From NCBI GenBank assembly GCA_900472925.1, contig UCJU01000013.1:30093-90395 (forward strand): DNA of 60,303 nucleotides, written 5' to 3'. The translations under genes were made by a program, and so were the position numbers. Shown here one piece after another: positions 31,214 to 39,435 of the stretch (position 1 is the first letter of the stretch; each line of letters opens with the position of its first letter). The notes beneath the pieces were generated by a model. That model saw only the letters and a list, made by a program, of their open reading frames with translations. It searched no databases and was not told the origin of the DNA. Origin of the DNA: Hyphomicrobiales bacterium. GTDB taxonomy: Bacteria > Pseudomonadota > Alphaproteobacteria > Rhizobiales > Rhizobiaceae.

Positions 31214-31804
31214 TTGAAGACCATCGCCATCGATTTCGAAACCGCCAATGAAGAGCGTGGGAGCGCTTGCTCCGTCGGTCTGGCTTGGATCGAGGATGGA
31301 CGGATCGTGCGGGTGGAGGAGCGGTTGATTCGGCCCAGAGATATGCGGTTTTCGCCGTTCAATGTGGCCATCCATGGTATCAAGCCCGGTGATGTGGAAG
31401 ACGCGCCGGAATTTCCCGAGGTGATGGACGAGTTTGCCGATGACCTGCACGACTCGACGATGATCGCGCACAATGCCGCCTTCGATTTCAGCGTCATGCG
31501 GGCGAGTTTCGACAAGTATCGGCAGAGCTATCCGCAGCTATCCTATTTTTGCAGTGTGAAGATGTCGCAACGGGTCTGGCCGTCGTTGCCGTCGCACAAG
31601 CTCAATATCATTGCTCACCATCTGCAACTGCGCTTTGTGCACCACAATGCCGCCGAGGACGCCGTTGTCTGTGCTGCGGCATCGATCGCGGCGGCCAAAG
31701 CGCTCGCCGTCGAGCACATCCATCACATACCCGAAAAGATCGGCATGGTGGCCGGGCGGCTTCACGCCACTGGCTATGCGCCGTGCACGATGAGAAAACG
31801 CTGA
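31214..31804 (+). CDS. DEDDh 3'-5' exonuclease, DnaQ/epsilon-like
   Basis: Exonuclease of the RNase H-like fold, 196 residues from a proposed TTG start. The first catalytic motif is IDFETA (D7 and E9). The middle acidic residue is in MIAHNAAFDFSVM, and the final H-D pair is in VHHNAAEDAVVCA, so all DEDDh residues can be seen. An upstream start at 31175 would add 13 residues that do not resemble the family. Close relatives are stand-alone proofreading-like or RNA-trimming nucleases. It is followed by the creA-like gene 66 bases later. Its exact role is not established. Confidence 0.8.
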   Translation: MKTIAIDFETANEERGSACSVGLAWIEDGRIVRVEERLIRPRDMRFSPFNVAIHGIKPGDVEDAPEFPEVMDEFADDLHDSTMIAHNAAFDFSVMRASFDKYRQSYPQLSYFCSVKMSQRVWPSLPSHKLNIIAHHLQLRFVHHNAAEDAVVCAAASIAAAKALAVEHIHHIPEKIGMVAGRLHATGYAPCTMRKR

Positions 31805-31870
31805 CGCGGCGGGCTTGTTGTCCGCCTGGGGACACCTATCTCTATGTCAGCTTATGGAGGGCTTAGGGTT

Positions 31871-32359
31871 ATGGTTTCAAAGGTACTTTGCGCGCTGGGC
31901 GTTGCCGCTTCTGTTGTTCTACCCATCGCTGCCTATGCGCAGGTTGTCGGCAAGGTCGGGGTCGACTGGACCGGCAACGACATCGTGGTCGAGGCTATCG
32001 CCGATCCCAAGGTCAAGGGTGTGACCTGCCACGTTACCTATTTCGACCGTGGCGTGATCGACCGCTTGAAAAACGGCAACTGGTTCGAAGACCCGTCCAA
32101 CAACGCCATTTCCTGCAGTCAGACCGGGCCTGTGGAAGTGGGCGATATCGATCTCGACAAGAAGGGTGAAGAAGTCTTCCGTCAGGGCATGTCGCTGGTG
32201 TGGAAGAAGATGGTCGTCAACCGCATTTACGACAAGGCGAACGACACGCTGGTCTATCTCGTTCACACCCGCGAGTTGACGGATGGTTCCGCCAAGATGG
32301 CGATTTCCACGGTCCCGCTTTATGGGCAGACGGTGACGTGGGAGAAGGGCAAGCCGTGA
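31871..32359 (+). CDS. CreA-family periplasmic protein
   Basis: Secreted protein of 162 residues. A signal peptide (hydrophobic core about 4-20, likely cut after AYA) is followed by the CreA domain, with GVTCHVTYFDRGVIDRL and a second cysteine in AISCSQTG that could form a disulfide. GEEVFRQGMSLVWKKMVVNRIYD is another family segment. The start at 31871 has GGAGG ten bases upstream; an extension to 31844 is possible but unlikely. CreA proteins are widespread in proteobacteria and their function is poorly known. A bidirectional terminator follows. Confidence 0.85.
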   Translation: MVSKVLCALGVAASVVLPIAAYAQVVGKVGVDWTGNDIVVEAIADPKVKGVTCHVTYFDRGVIDRLKNGNWFEDPSNNAISCSQTGPVEVGDIDLDKKGEEVFRQGMSLVWKKMVVNRIYDKANDTLVYLVHTRELTDGSAKMAISTVPLYGQTVTWEKGKP

Positions 32360-32437
32360 GGTCTCTCCGGCCACAGTGTATTTCATACCCGCCGCTGGAC
32401 ATATGACAGATGTGAGGTAACGGCCTCATGAGCAAAG

Positions 32438-32468
32438 AAAACGGCGAGCTTTGGGCTCGCCGTTTTTC
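32438..32468. terminator. Bidirectional terminator between creA-like gene and cheW
   Basis: AAACGGCGAGC pairs perfectly with GCTCGCCGTTT around a five-base loop. A precedes and T follows on the plus strand, so it can stop transcription from both converging genes. Confidence 0.92.
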
Positions 32469-32493
32469 ATATTCATGTCGAAATGAGCTGGCC

Positions 32494-32961
32494 TCAGGCG
32501 GCTTCGCGTGAAAGCTCGTCGGCGATGACGGTGTCGAGGTTGAGGAAGCAGACCATGCTCTTTTCCAGGGCCACGATGCCGCGGCAGAAATCGCGCTGCT
32601 CTTCGGGGATGATTTCCGGTGCGGGCTGCAGGTCTTCGGATTTGATGGTCATCATGTCGGAGACCTGTTCGACCAGAAGGCCGACCAGCTTGCCGCCGAT
32701 ATCGGTGACGATGATGGCGGAGCGCTCGGAGGGCTCGGTCATTTTCATGCCCAGACGGCACGCCATGTCGATGACGGGAATAACCGCGCCGCGAAGGTTG
32801 ATGAGGCCCAAAACATAAGGCGGTGTGTGCGGCATCGGGGTGACCGGTGCCCAGCCGCGAATTTCGCGGATCGCCATGATGTCTATGCAGAATTCCTGAT
32901 CGCCGAGATGGAAGGAAACGATTTCAAGGTATGCGCCGGATTGCTTGATGGCGTTTGACAT
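32494..32961 (-). CDS. cheW: Chemotaxis coupling protein CheW
   Basis: SH3-like adaptor linking chemoreceptors to the CheA kinase. The 155-residue protein contains VSFHLGDQEFCIDIMAIREI, the conserved VLGLINLRGAVIPVIDM core and GLLVEQVSDMM. The ATG at 32961 has AGGAAG eight to nine bases upstream; an in-frame extension to 33045 adds 28 residues that look non-coding. No other chemotaxis gene is present in the window, so it would serve receptors or a CheA encoded elsewhere. Confidence 0.93.
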   Translation of the reverse strand: MSNAIKQSGAYLEIVSFHLGDQEFCIDIMAIREIRGWAPVTPMPHTPPYVLGLINLRGAVIPVIDMACRLGMKMTEPSERSAIIVTDIGGKLVGLLVEQVSDMMTIKSEDLQPAPEIIPEEQRDFCRGIVALEKSMVCFLNLDTVIADELSREAA

Positions 32962-33182
32962 GGTTTGAACTTCCTGACGGCTCTCTGGCTGGCCGTTTCG
33001 ATTTGGGAGGTATGCGGCGTCGGAAAGACTTCCTGATGACATCATGTCGTGCGCGTAAGCGACCGCTGGCGATCATAATGCCCGAAAACAATTTAAACTT
33101 TTCCTAACGAGCAGTGGTCAATAGCCAGTATAAGTGCGTTATTTACTGTTTCATGCGGTCTTGTTTGGCGTTATAAACACGC

Positions 33183-33341
33183 ATGAAATCTTTACTCGCA
33201 GGTCAGCTGAAATTTCTTGGCGTAGCGGTTGCTACGGGTGCAGCATTGTTGCTGGCCGTTCTGACATTTCAGGGCTGGATGCGGCACGGGACGGATATTT
33301 TTCTATCCGCTGTCCAGAACGGCATCGCATGGTGCCTTTGA
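33183..33341 (+). CDS. Small single-span membrane protein, 52 residues
   Basis: Short gene that length cut-offs easily miss. It starts MKSLLAGQLKFLGVAVATG and has one hydrophobic span at about residues 11-29 (GQLKFLGVAVATGAALLLAVL region). An aromatic, charged tail follows with the pattern GW-x2-HG-x2-IF and ends IAWCL. This tail pattern resembles small conserved proteins I recall in Rhizobiaceae, but that cannot be verified here. It lies about 125 bases before the SCO-family gene on the same strand. A longer frame overlapping it (33134-33424) has no membrane pattern. Function is unknown. Confidence 0.62.
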   Translation: MKSLLAGQLKFLGVAVATGAALLLAVLTFQGWMRHGTDIFLSAVQNGIAWCL

Positions 33342-33466
33342 GCGTTTCCATGTTTGAGACAAAACAGCGCGGCTGGCGGATTCTGGCCTTTCCAGAATTG
33401 CCGAACTTCGCTGTCCTGAGCTAGAAGTCTGTCAGGAAGCTGGCTGATTGCTGATCGGGGAATGGC

Positions 33467-34066
33467 ATGAAAAATATTCGCATTGCGCTTTGGGGTGCTG
33501 TCGCTGTTCTGCTCGGCGTTATGGGCTGGCTGACGATGGAGCTGACCAAGAGCCGCGATCAGATGGTCGAGGAAGTCTATGGGGTTCCGTTCCAGCTGGT
33601 TGCTCAGAACGGCCAGCCGATTACCGAAAAGGCATTTCTGGGCAAGCCCACGGCGCTGTTCTTCGGCTTTACCCATTGCCCGGAGGTCTGCCCGACCACG
33701 CTGTTCGAATTGAACGGCTGGATGGAAAAAGTGGACCCGGCGGGTGACAAGATGCAGGCCTATTTCGTTTCCGTCGATCCGGAGCGGGATACGCCCGAAG
33801 TCCTCAACCAGTATGTTTCCAATGTTTCCAAACGCATTACAGGTGTGACCGGTACGCCTGACAAGATTGCCGAGACGTTGAAGGGATACCGTATCTACGC
33901 CAAGAAGGTGCCGGTGGATGAAAAGGATCCAAACGGCGATTACACCATGGATCACACGGCGTCTGTCATCCTCTTGGATGCGCAGGGGCGTTTTGCTGGA
34001 ACCATTGCTTATGGCGAGAACCCCGATACGGCCATCCAGAAGCTGCAAAATCTGACCAAGACCTGA
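33467..34066 (+). CDS. SCO1/SenC/PrrC-family copper chaperone
   Basis: Membrane-anchored thioredoxin-fold protein of 199 residues that delivers copper to the CuA centre of cytochrome c oxidase or acts in redox sensing. The N-terminal membrane span (about 5-23) is followed by the fold facing the periplasm. The copper ligands are all visible: C71 and C75 in FTHCPEVCPTT, and H163 in YTMDHTASVILLD. FVSVDPERDTPE is another SCO signature. Start at ATG 33467. prmA follows after about 95 bases. No oxidase gene is present in the window. Confidence 0.92.
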   Translation: MKNIRIALWGAVAVLLGVMGWLTMELTKSRDQMVEEVYGVPFQLVAQNGQPITEKAFLGKPTALFFGFTHCPEVCPTTLFELNGWMEKVDPAGDKMQAYFVSVDPERDTPEVLNQYVSNVSKRITGVTGTPDKIAETLKGYRIYAKKVPVDEKDPNGDYTMDHTASVILLDAQGRFAGTIAYGENPDTAIQKLQNLTKT

Positions 34067-34161
34067 TTTCCAGCCAACAATCTCGCCACATGTCCATTGG
34101 ACTGCGACCGCTTTTATGGCAAAGGCTGACGGTTGAAGCATCTGTATAGAAAGTCTCAGCC

Positions 34162-35040
34162 GTGAGCGAAATCCGTCTTTATGTGTCCACCACCGAAGTT
34201 CAATCGGGTGAAGTTCTGGATTTGCTATCGGAGGTGTTCGGCGAAGAAGACATCGCCATCGCCAATACCGAGGTGGATGAGAAGCGCGACATATGGGAGA
34301 CATCCGTCTATCTGCTGGCGGATGACGAAGACGACATTCGCAGCCGTATCGACGAGGCGCTGAAGGCTGTTTTCCCGCATCTGACTCTGGTACGTGAAGT
34401 CATCCCTGATGTCGATTGGATTGCCAAGTCGCTGGAAGGGCTGACGCCGGTGCGGGCAGGGCGGTTCCTCGTGCATGGGTCTCATGATCGCGATAAGGTG
34501 CGCACCAACGATCTCGCCATCGAAATCGAGGCCGGTCAGGCCTTCGGCACTGGCCATCATGGCACGACAGCGGGCTGCCTCGAGATGATCGAACAGGTCT
34601 TGCGGGCGCGCACCATTCGCAATGCGCTGGATCTGGGCACCGGCAGCGGTGTTCTTGCCATTGCGGTTGCCAAGATGCGGCCAGTACCGGTATTGGCGAC
34701 TGATATCGATCCCATTGCCATCAAGGTGGCCAAGGAGAATGCGCGGCTGAACGGTATCGTGTCGGGCATGTCGCTGGAAACGGCGCCGGGCTTTCACTCG
34801 GATTCGTTTCGCAAGCATGGCCCGTTCGACCTTATCATCGCCAATATTCTCGCCCGCCCGCTGATCAAGATGGCACCGCAACTGGTGACCCATCTGGCGC
34901 CCGGTGGCACCGTCATTCTCTCCGGCATTCTGGCATCCCAGCGGTGGAAGGTGCTTTCCGCCTATAATGGCATGCATCTGAGCCATGTCCGCACGCTGTG
35001 GCGCAACGGCTGGGTGACGATCCATCTGCGCAAGGACTGA
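34162..35040 (+). CDS. prmA: Ribosomal protein L11 methyltransferase PrmA
   Basis: SAM-dependent enzyme that trimethylates L11. The 292-residue protein has a variable N-terminal substrate domain and a class I methyltransferase domain with FGTGHHGTT. The SAM loop DLGTGSG is at 157-163, DIDPIAIKVAKENARLN marks the ribose site, and the family active motif DLIIANILARPL follows. The start is GTG at 34162. The next gene, an aminopeptidase, follows about 80 bases later. Confidence 0.94.
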   Translation: MSEIRLYVSTTEVQSGEVLDLLSEVFGEEDIAIANTEVDEKRDIWETSVYLLADDEDDIRSRIDEALKAVFPHLTLVREVIPDVDWIAKSLEGLTPVRAGRFLVHGSHDRDKVRTNDLAIEIEAGQAFGTGHHGTTAGCLEMIEQVLRARTIRNALDLGTGSGVLAIAVAKMRPVPVLATDIDPIAIKVAKENARLNGIVSGMSLETAPGFHSDSFRKHGPFDLIIANILARPLIKMAPQLVTHLAPGGTVILSGILASQRWKVLSAYNGMHLSHVRTLWRNGWVTIHLRKD

Positions 35041-35120
35041 AACACGCGCCTTGTGTCTGGACGTTGGCAAGTGTGACGCGATAAGGTCCGCTCCGAAATC
35101 AGGCATTCGGAAAGCAGTTC

Positions 35121-36956
35121 ATGTTCCAGTCATTCGAAAACAAATCCACGCCGCACTTCGGCAAGTCTCGTGTCGAGGCTCTTCGTGCAACATTCGATGC
35201 GCTTGGCATCGACGGCTTTCTCGTGCCGCGTGCCGATGAATACCAGGGCGAATATGTACCCGAATCCGCGGAGCGGCTGGCGTGGCTAACAGGGTTCACC
35301 GGTTCCGCCGGTGTCGTGCTGGTCACGCGCAACGAGGCGATTGTGTTTGTCGATGGTCGCTACACAACGCAGTTGGTCTCCCAGGTCGACCCCGCCGTTT
35401 TTCGTGGCGGTGATCTGGTTGGCGCGCCGCCCGCGAAATGGCTTGCCGATAATGCGCCGCACGGCTTTCGTCTTGGCATCGATCCCTGGCTGCATACCGG
35501 TGCGGAGCTGAAGCGTTTTGAGACTGCATTGTCTGAAAAGGGCGGTTCAGTCGTCTTGCTGGAGACAAATCCGCTCGATCCCCTGTGGGAGGGCCGTCCT
35601 GCCGAGCCTCTGGAGCCGGTGACGATCCAGCCTGATAATGTGGCCGGTATTCCCGCGCATCTGAAGGTGACGACCATCGGCGAGATCGTATCTGGCCGAA
35701 AGGCCAATGCGGTGCTGATCACCGATCCGTCCTCCATCGCGTGGATATTCAATATTCGCGGTAACGATGTGCCGCACACGCCACACCCGCTGGCGCGCGC
35801 CATCATTTATGCCGATGGCAGTGCCGATGTGTTTCTGGATGAGCGCAAAATAAATGATGAGGTCAAGGCTCATCTCGCGCCACTCGCCAACCTTCTGTCG
35901 CCAAAAGACATCGAAGCGCGTTTGCATGCGATTGCCAGTGCGGCGGGCCGTATTCTCGCTGATGTGGATGTGACACCGGTTGCATTGACGCTTTCGATTA
36001 AGGAAGCGGGTGGAGAGGTGGTTGAAGCGTCCGATCCCGTCAAACTGCCACGCGCCTGCAAGAACGAGGCGGAACTTGCCGGCTCAGCCGCCGCTCACGT
36101 GCAGGACGGTGTCGCCATGGTTGAATTTCTGGCGTGGCTGGACAAGCAGCAGCTAGGCACGCTGACGGAGATCAAGGCGGTGACCGCGCTGGAGGCTGTG
36201 CGGGCAAGGGTAGGGCAGACGTTGCAGAACCCGCTCAAAGATATTTCCTTCGATACGATTTCCGGCGCTGGCGAAAATGCCGCGATCATGCACTACCGCG
36301 TAACGACGGATAGCGACCGGCCATTGAACGACGGCGAGATGTTTCTGGTCGATTCCGGGGCGCAATATGTCAACGGCACGACGGATATCACGCGCACGGT
36401 CGCGATCGGCACCGTGACCGAAGAGCAGAAGCGTTTCTTCACGCTGGTTCTCAAGGGCTTCATCGCCATCAGCGTTGCGCGTTTTCCCAAGGGGACGCGT
36501 GGTTGCGATCTCGATCCGCTGGCGCGCATCGCGCTTTGGAAGGCAGGCGCAGATTACGCGCATGGCACGGGCCATGGCGTCGGCTCCTACCTTTCGGTGC
36601 ATGAAGGGCCGCAGCGTATTTCCCGTGTGTCGCAACAGGAACTTCTGCCGGGCATGATTTTGTCGAACGAGCCGGGATATTACCGCCCCGGCGCATTCGG
36701 CATTCGCATCGAAAACCTGATCTATGTGCGTGAAGCGGAGGAAGTCGACGGCGGTGATCTGCCGATGCTGTCCTTTGAAACGCTGACATGGTGCCCTGTC
36801 GACCGGCGTCTCATTGTCACCTCGCTTCTGACCGACGAAGAGCTGGAATGGTTGAATGCCTACCATGCCACGGTCAAGGAGAAGCTACTGCCGCTGATTT
36901 CGGACGCAGAGGTGCAGCAATGGCTGGCGGCTGCGACCGAGCCGCTTACGCGATAG
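35121..36956 (+). CDS. M24B aminopeptidase P family protein
   Basis: Dinuclear metal aminopeptidase of 611 residues that would remove N-terminal residues before proline. Two creatinase-like N-terminal domains (FLVPRADEYQGEYVPESAERLAW; DPWLHTGAELKRFE) are followed by the pita-bread catalytic domain. Metal ligands can be seen in VDSGAQYVNGTTDITRT (two Asp), HGTGHGVGSYLSVHEGP (His), SNEPGYY (Glu) and IRIENLIYV (Glu). The long three-domain form resembles eukaryotic-type XPNPEP1 and alphaproteobacterial homologues rather than short E. coli PepP. The 3' end overlaps the convergent azlD gene by 11 bases. Confidence 0.93.
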   Translation: MFQSFENKSTPHFGKSRVEALRATFDALGIDGFLVPRADEYQGEYVPESAERLAWLTGFTGSAGVVLVTRNEAIVFVDGRYTTQLVSQVDPAVFRGGDLVGAPPAKWLADNAPHGFRLGIDPWLHTGAELKRFETALSEKGGSVVLLETNPLDPLWEGRPAEPLEPVTIQPDNVAGIPAHLKVTTIGEIVSGRKANAVLITDPSSIAWIFNIRGNDVPHTPHPLARAIIYADGSADVFLDERKINDEVKAHLAPLANLLSPKDIEARLHAIASAAGRILADVDVTPVALTLSIKEAGGEVVEASDPVKLPRACKNEAELAGSAAAHVQDGVAMVEFLAWLDKQQLGTLTEIKAVTALEAVRARVGQTLQNPLKDISFDTISGAGENAAIMHYRVTTDSDRPLNDGEMFLVDSGAQYVNGTTDITRTVAIGTVTEEQKRFFTLVLKGFIAISVARFPKGTRGCDLDPLARIALWKAGADYAHGTGHGVGSYLSVHEGPQRISRVSQQELLPGMILSNEPGYYRPGAFGIRIENLIYVREAEEVDGGDLPMLSFETLTWCPVDRRLIVTSLLTDEELEWLNAYHATVKEKLLPLISDAEVQQWLAAATEPLTR

Positions 36957-37263
36957 AGGCGTATCGCATCGCCACGACGAGCGCCCAGCCTGATATCAGC
37001 ATGATCAGGCCGGGATAACGCAGGCCGACGATCAGGGCGAACGCCATGCCAAGCTTGACCTCGTATCCGCCTTCGAAAAAGGCGGGTGCGACGAGGGTCG
37101 TGAGAACAGCCACGGGAACGGCGTTGAGACCGGCCTCTACGCGCGGTGGAATGGTCTTCATCCGCACCATCAGCACATAGCCACCAATGCGGGTCAGATA
37201 TGTCGCGAGGGTACCAGCAACGATGATGATCAACGTCTGCGGATCGAACAAACCGTTCATCAT
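36946..37263 (-). CDS. azlD: AzlD-family branched-chain amino acid exporter subunit
   Basis: Small membrane protein of 105 residues with about four helices that works with AzlC to export branched-chain amino acids. The family pattern ATYLTRIGGYVLM and LNAVPVAVLTTLVAPAFFEGG are present. The start overlaps the azlC stop (ATGA); a second ATG one codon later is also possible. The product ends inside the converging aminopeptidase gene by 11 bases. Substrate is inferred from family only. Confidence 0.88.
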   Translation of the reverse strand: MMNGLFDPQTLIIIVAGTLATYLTRIGGYVLMVRMKTIPPRVEAGLNAVPVAVLTTLVAPAFFEGGYEVKLGMAFALIVGLRYPGLIMLISGWALVVAMRYASIA

Positions 37264-37979
37264 ACTGTCTCTCCGCCATCGACAATTGTTTGCGGCTCGC
37301 TCTTTGCTGGTGGCAGGATGATAGCGAGCAGGATGCCGGTCATGGCACCTATGCTGACATGCCAGGGTGAGCCGACGTAATGATAGGCGGCGATGGCGCC
37401 GATGGCACTGGCCAGCATGACGGGGTAAAAGTTGGCGCGGGTGCGAAAACCCAGCACCATTCCCATGAAATAGATCGGCAGCAGCACATCGAAGCCTGCA
37501 GACTTGGGATCTCCGATCAGATTGCCGAGGAGCGTGCCGGCAATGGTGGAGAGCATCCAGCCGACATAGACGATCAGCGCGTAGCCCATGTACCAGGAGA
37601 AATCGACCTTACCCTTGAGTTCCTTCTGGCGCACGGATTCGGCAAATTGCGGATCGACCAGAAAGAAAAAGCCGAGTGCCTTTCGCGCAATCGACCACTC
37701 CGGGACGATGCGGACCATGGCTGCCGAGTAGAGCACATGGCGGAAATTGACGGCGAAAATGGACAGGACCACGAGCCATGCCGGGAGGTTCTGATTGAAC
37801 AGTTCGATACCGACCAATTGGCTGGCACCAGCATAGATGCTGCCGCTCATCAAAATCGCTTCGGCAACCGTCAGGCCGTTATCAATCGCCACGGCACCGA
37901 AAAGCGCGCCGAAGGGCAAGACGGACAGGGTGACGGGCAGACCACGTTTGACGCCGGACGGAAAGTTGGACACTGACAT
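37260..37979 (-). CDS. azlC: AzlC-family branched-chain amino acid permease
   Basis: Larger partner of AzlD, 239 residues with several membrane helices. FGALFGAVAIDNGLTVAEAILMSGSIYAGASQ and NFRHVLYSAAM are typical AzlC sequences. It is coupled to azlD by a four-base overlap. The divergent region upstream runs into the DUF2164 gene. No Lrp- or AsnC-type regulator gene is adjacent in this window, unlike some azlCD loci. Confidence 0.9.
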   Translation of the reverse strand: MSVSNFPSGVKRGLPVTLSVLPFGALFGAVAIDNGLTVAEAILMSGSIYAGASQLVGIELFNQNLPAWLVVLSIFAVNFRHVLYSAAMVRIVPEWSIARKALGFFFLVDPQFAESVRQKELKGKVDFSWYMGYALIVYVGWMLSTIAGTLLGNLIGDPKSAGFDVLLPIYFMGMVLGFRTRANFYPVMLASAIGAIAAYHYVGSPWHVSIGAMTGILLAIILPPAKSEPQTIVDGGETV

Positions 37980-38108
37980 ATGTTAGAAGCTCCGAATTTC
38001 CATTGCTCCTAGCGTCCTCTTTGTCATCTGACAAACGAATTGCTGGAATAGATTGGATTGATTTGATTGAAGTATCGATGACGCTTCCCGTCACCCAAGG
38101 AGCCTGTG

Positions 38109-38360
38109 ATGAAAGACTTGAAGCTGGAAAAGCAACAGAAGGCGGATATGGTCACGGCGCTGCGCGGCTTTCTGGCCGATGAACTTGATGTGGATATCGG
38201 CGCTCTTCAGGTCGATATGCTGGTGGACCATCTCGCCGAGGTGATTGGCCCCGTGTTTTACAACAGGGGTTTGCGCGATGCGCATGAAGCCGTCTTGCAA
38301 CGAATGGAATATGCCGCTGCCGATATCGACTTGCTGGAGCGGGCAATGCCGCGCGGATAA
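38109..38360 (+). CDS. DUF2164-family protein
   Basis: Small, soluble, highly charged protein of 83 residues with sequence typical of DUF2164 (KLEKQQKADMVTALRGFLADELDVDIG; AEVIGPVFYNRGLRDA). No catalytic motif can be seen. The ATG at 38109 has AAGGAG six bases upstream, favouring it over the GTG at 38106. It is convergent with pncA, with only nine bases between the stops. Family members have no established function as far as I know. Confidence 0.83.
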   Translation: MKDLKLEKQQKADMVTALRGFLADELDVDIGALQVDMLVDHLAEVIGPVFYNRGLRDAHEAVLQRMEYAAADIDLLERAMPRG

Positions 38361-38369
38361 GTCGATCGA

Positions 38370-38996
38370 TCAGTCGTTCAGAATATCATTGCTGTTGACG
38401 ATGGCCACGCCTTTGGCCCGCATCGAAGCGATGGCGTTTCGGATGCCTTCAGGATCGATCCCGCGACTGGCGTCCTCGATGAAGCGCACCTTGACATCCG
38501 GCAACATCTCCACGGCATCCAGAGCGGAAAAGCTGACGCAGTAGTCCGTTGCCAGTCCGCATAAGTCCAACACGGTCACGCCCTGGCGCTCCAGGTAGTC
38601 GGACAGGCCGGTGGTCGCGTGCTGGTCGTTATCGCGAAAGGCGGAGTAGCTGTCCACAGCGGGGTTCTCACCCTTTTGCTGCACATAGTCGAAGGCTTCT
38701 GTGTTCAAATCGGGATGGAACTCCGCATCCTGCGTTCCCTGAACACAATGATCCGGCCACAGGACTTGCGGTTTGCCGGAAAGCTCGCCCATCTCGAACG
38801 CCTGTTTGCCGGCGTGCTGCGAGGCGAAGCTGCCATGATTTGCAGGGTGCCAGTCCTGCGACGCGACGATGAGGTCATACCCACCATTGTCGATCAGCGC
38901 ATTGGCAATGGGCACGATCTTGTCGCCATCCGCAACTGCAAGGTTTCCGCCCGGGCAGAAGCCATTCTGGATATCGATCAACAGCAGGGCCTTCAT
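38370..38996 (-). CDS. pncA: Nicotinamidase PncA
   Basis: Cysteine hydrolase of the isochorismatase fold, 208 residues, converting nicotinamide to nicotinate for NAD salvage. The start ALLLIDIQNGFCPGG carries the catalytic Asp (D8). DWHPANHGSFAS carries metal-binding residues, and GLATDYCVSFSAL carries the nucleophilic Cys. The ATG at 38996 has GGAGG seven bases upstream, so the longer frame to 39029 is rejected. It may also hydrolyse pyrazinamide, as homologues do. Confidence 0.94.
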   Translation of the reverse strand: MKALLLIDIQNGFCPGGNLAVADGDKIVPIANALIDNGGYDLIVASQDWHPANHGSFASQHAGKQAFEMGELSGKPQVLWPDHCVQGTQDAEFHPDLNTEAFDYVQQKGENPAVDSYSAFRDNDQHATTGLSDYLERQGVTVLDLCGLATDYCVSFSALDAVEMLPDVKVRFIEDASRGIDPEGIRNAIASMRAKGVAIVNSNDILND

Positions 38997-39256
38997 TTTT
39001 TGTCCTCCAACGTAACGCGAAGATGGCAAGCGAACGGAATTGGATCAAGCCAAAACGCCAACGCACATTGCTATTTGTTAACGTTTGATATTACGTTGCC
39101 GCAATTCTAGCAAAATCGGTATATAACCGAGCATTATCGGTGGGAAGAATCAGTTACCGTCCATATCGAACTCTCTAGAACGCGTCTCCTTGTACCATTC
39201 ACGGCATGATATTCCGTGGCGTGTGGTAACTCGGTAGGCGGGCTTTGGAGAAACGC

Positions 39257-39427
39257 ATGCAAGCTTTCAAAGAACTGCGTTTTCAGGGGACTTGTAAAGA
39301 CTTTGGTTACCATAATTCGGCATGCTCTCAACCTGTTAGCAACGATGCTGGCGCACCTGGCGTCCAGACTTCGCGGCGTTCACACGATGACCGGTGTCAA
39401 CCGGTCTTGCGTAACCGGTTTGAGTAA
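39257..39427 (+). CDS. Possible 56-codon upstream ORF / leader peptide
   Basis: The ATG at 39257 is preceded by GGAG at six-base spacing, an unusually good ribosome-binding site. The frame runs 56 codons and stops nine bases before the ATG of the DUF2778 gene. The product (starts MQAFKELRFQGTC) is polar, has three or more cysteines and resembles nothing I know. Its codon use looks less biased than neighbouring genes, so it may be a leader whose translation affects the next gene, or simply chance. Confidence 0.22.
   Translation: MQAFKELRFQGTCKDFGYHNSACSQPVSNDAGAPGVQTSRRSHDDRCQPVLRNRFE
39390..39419 (+). promoter_or_regulatory. Three ACCGGT palindromic boxes before the DUF2778 gene
   Basis: ACCGGT occurs at 39390-39395, 39400-39405 and 39414-39419, the last extended to AACCGGTT. 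They end 16 bases before the start codon. They could be a regulator-binding cluster or form alternative hairpins in the leader mRNA. No regulator is known to me for this motif. Confidence 0.4.
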
Positions 39428-39435
39428 AATGTATC

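Larger units (their letters stand above)
38997..39435. other. Long intergenic region before the DUF2778 gene
   Basis: About 440 bases. The left part is AT-rich (around 39060-39125, TTGTTAACG and TATATAACC) and probably holds the promoters of pncA and of the DUF2778 gene. A short frame with a good ribosome-binding site lies at 39257-39427 and is listed separately. Three ACCGGT palindromes sit just before the DUF2778 start. No repeat or RNA gene is recognised. Confidence 0.5.

Noticed and set aside
33134..33424. 96-codon frame overlapping the 52-residue membrane protein
   Set aside because: Mixed composition with no hydrophobic pattern; the shorter frame at 33183 has much better protein character.
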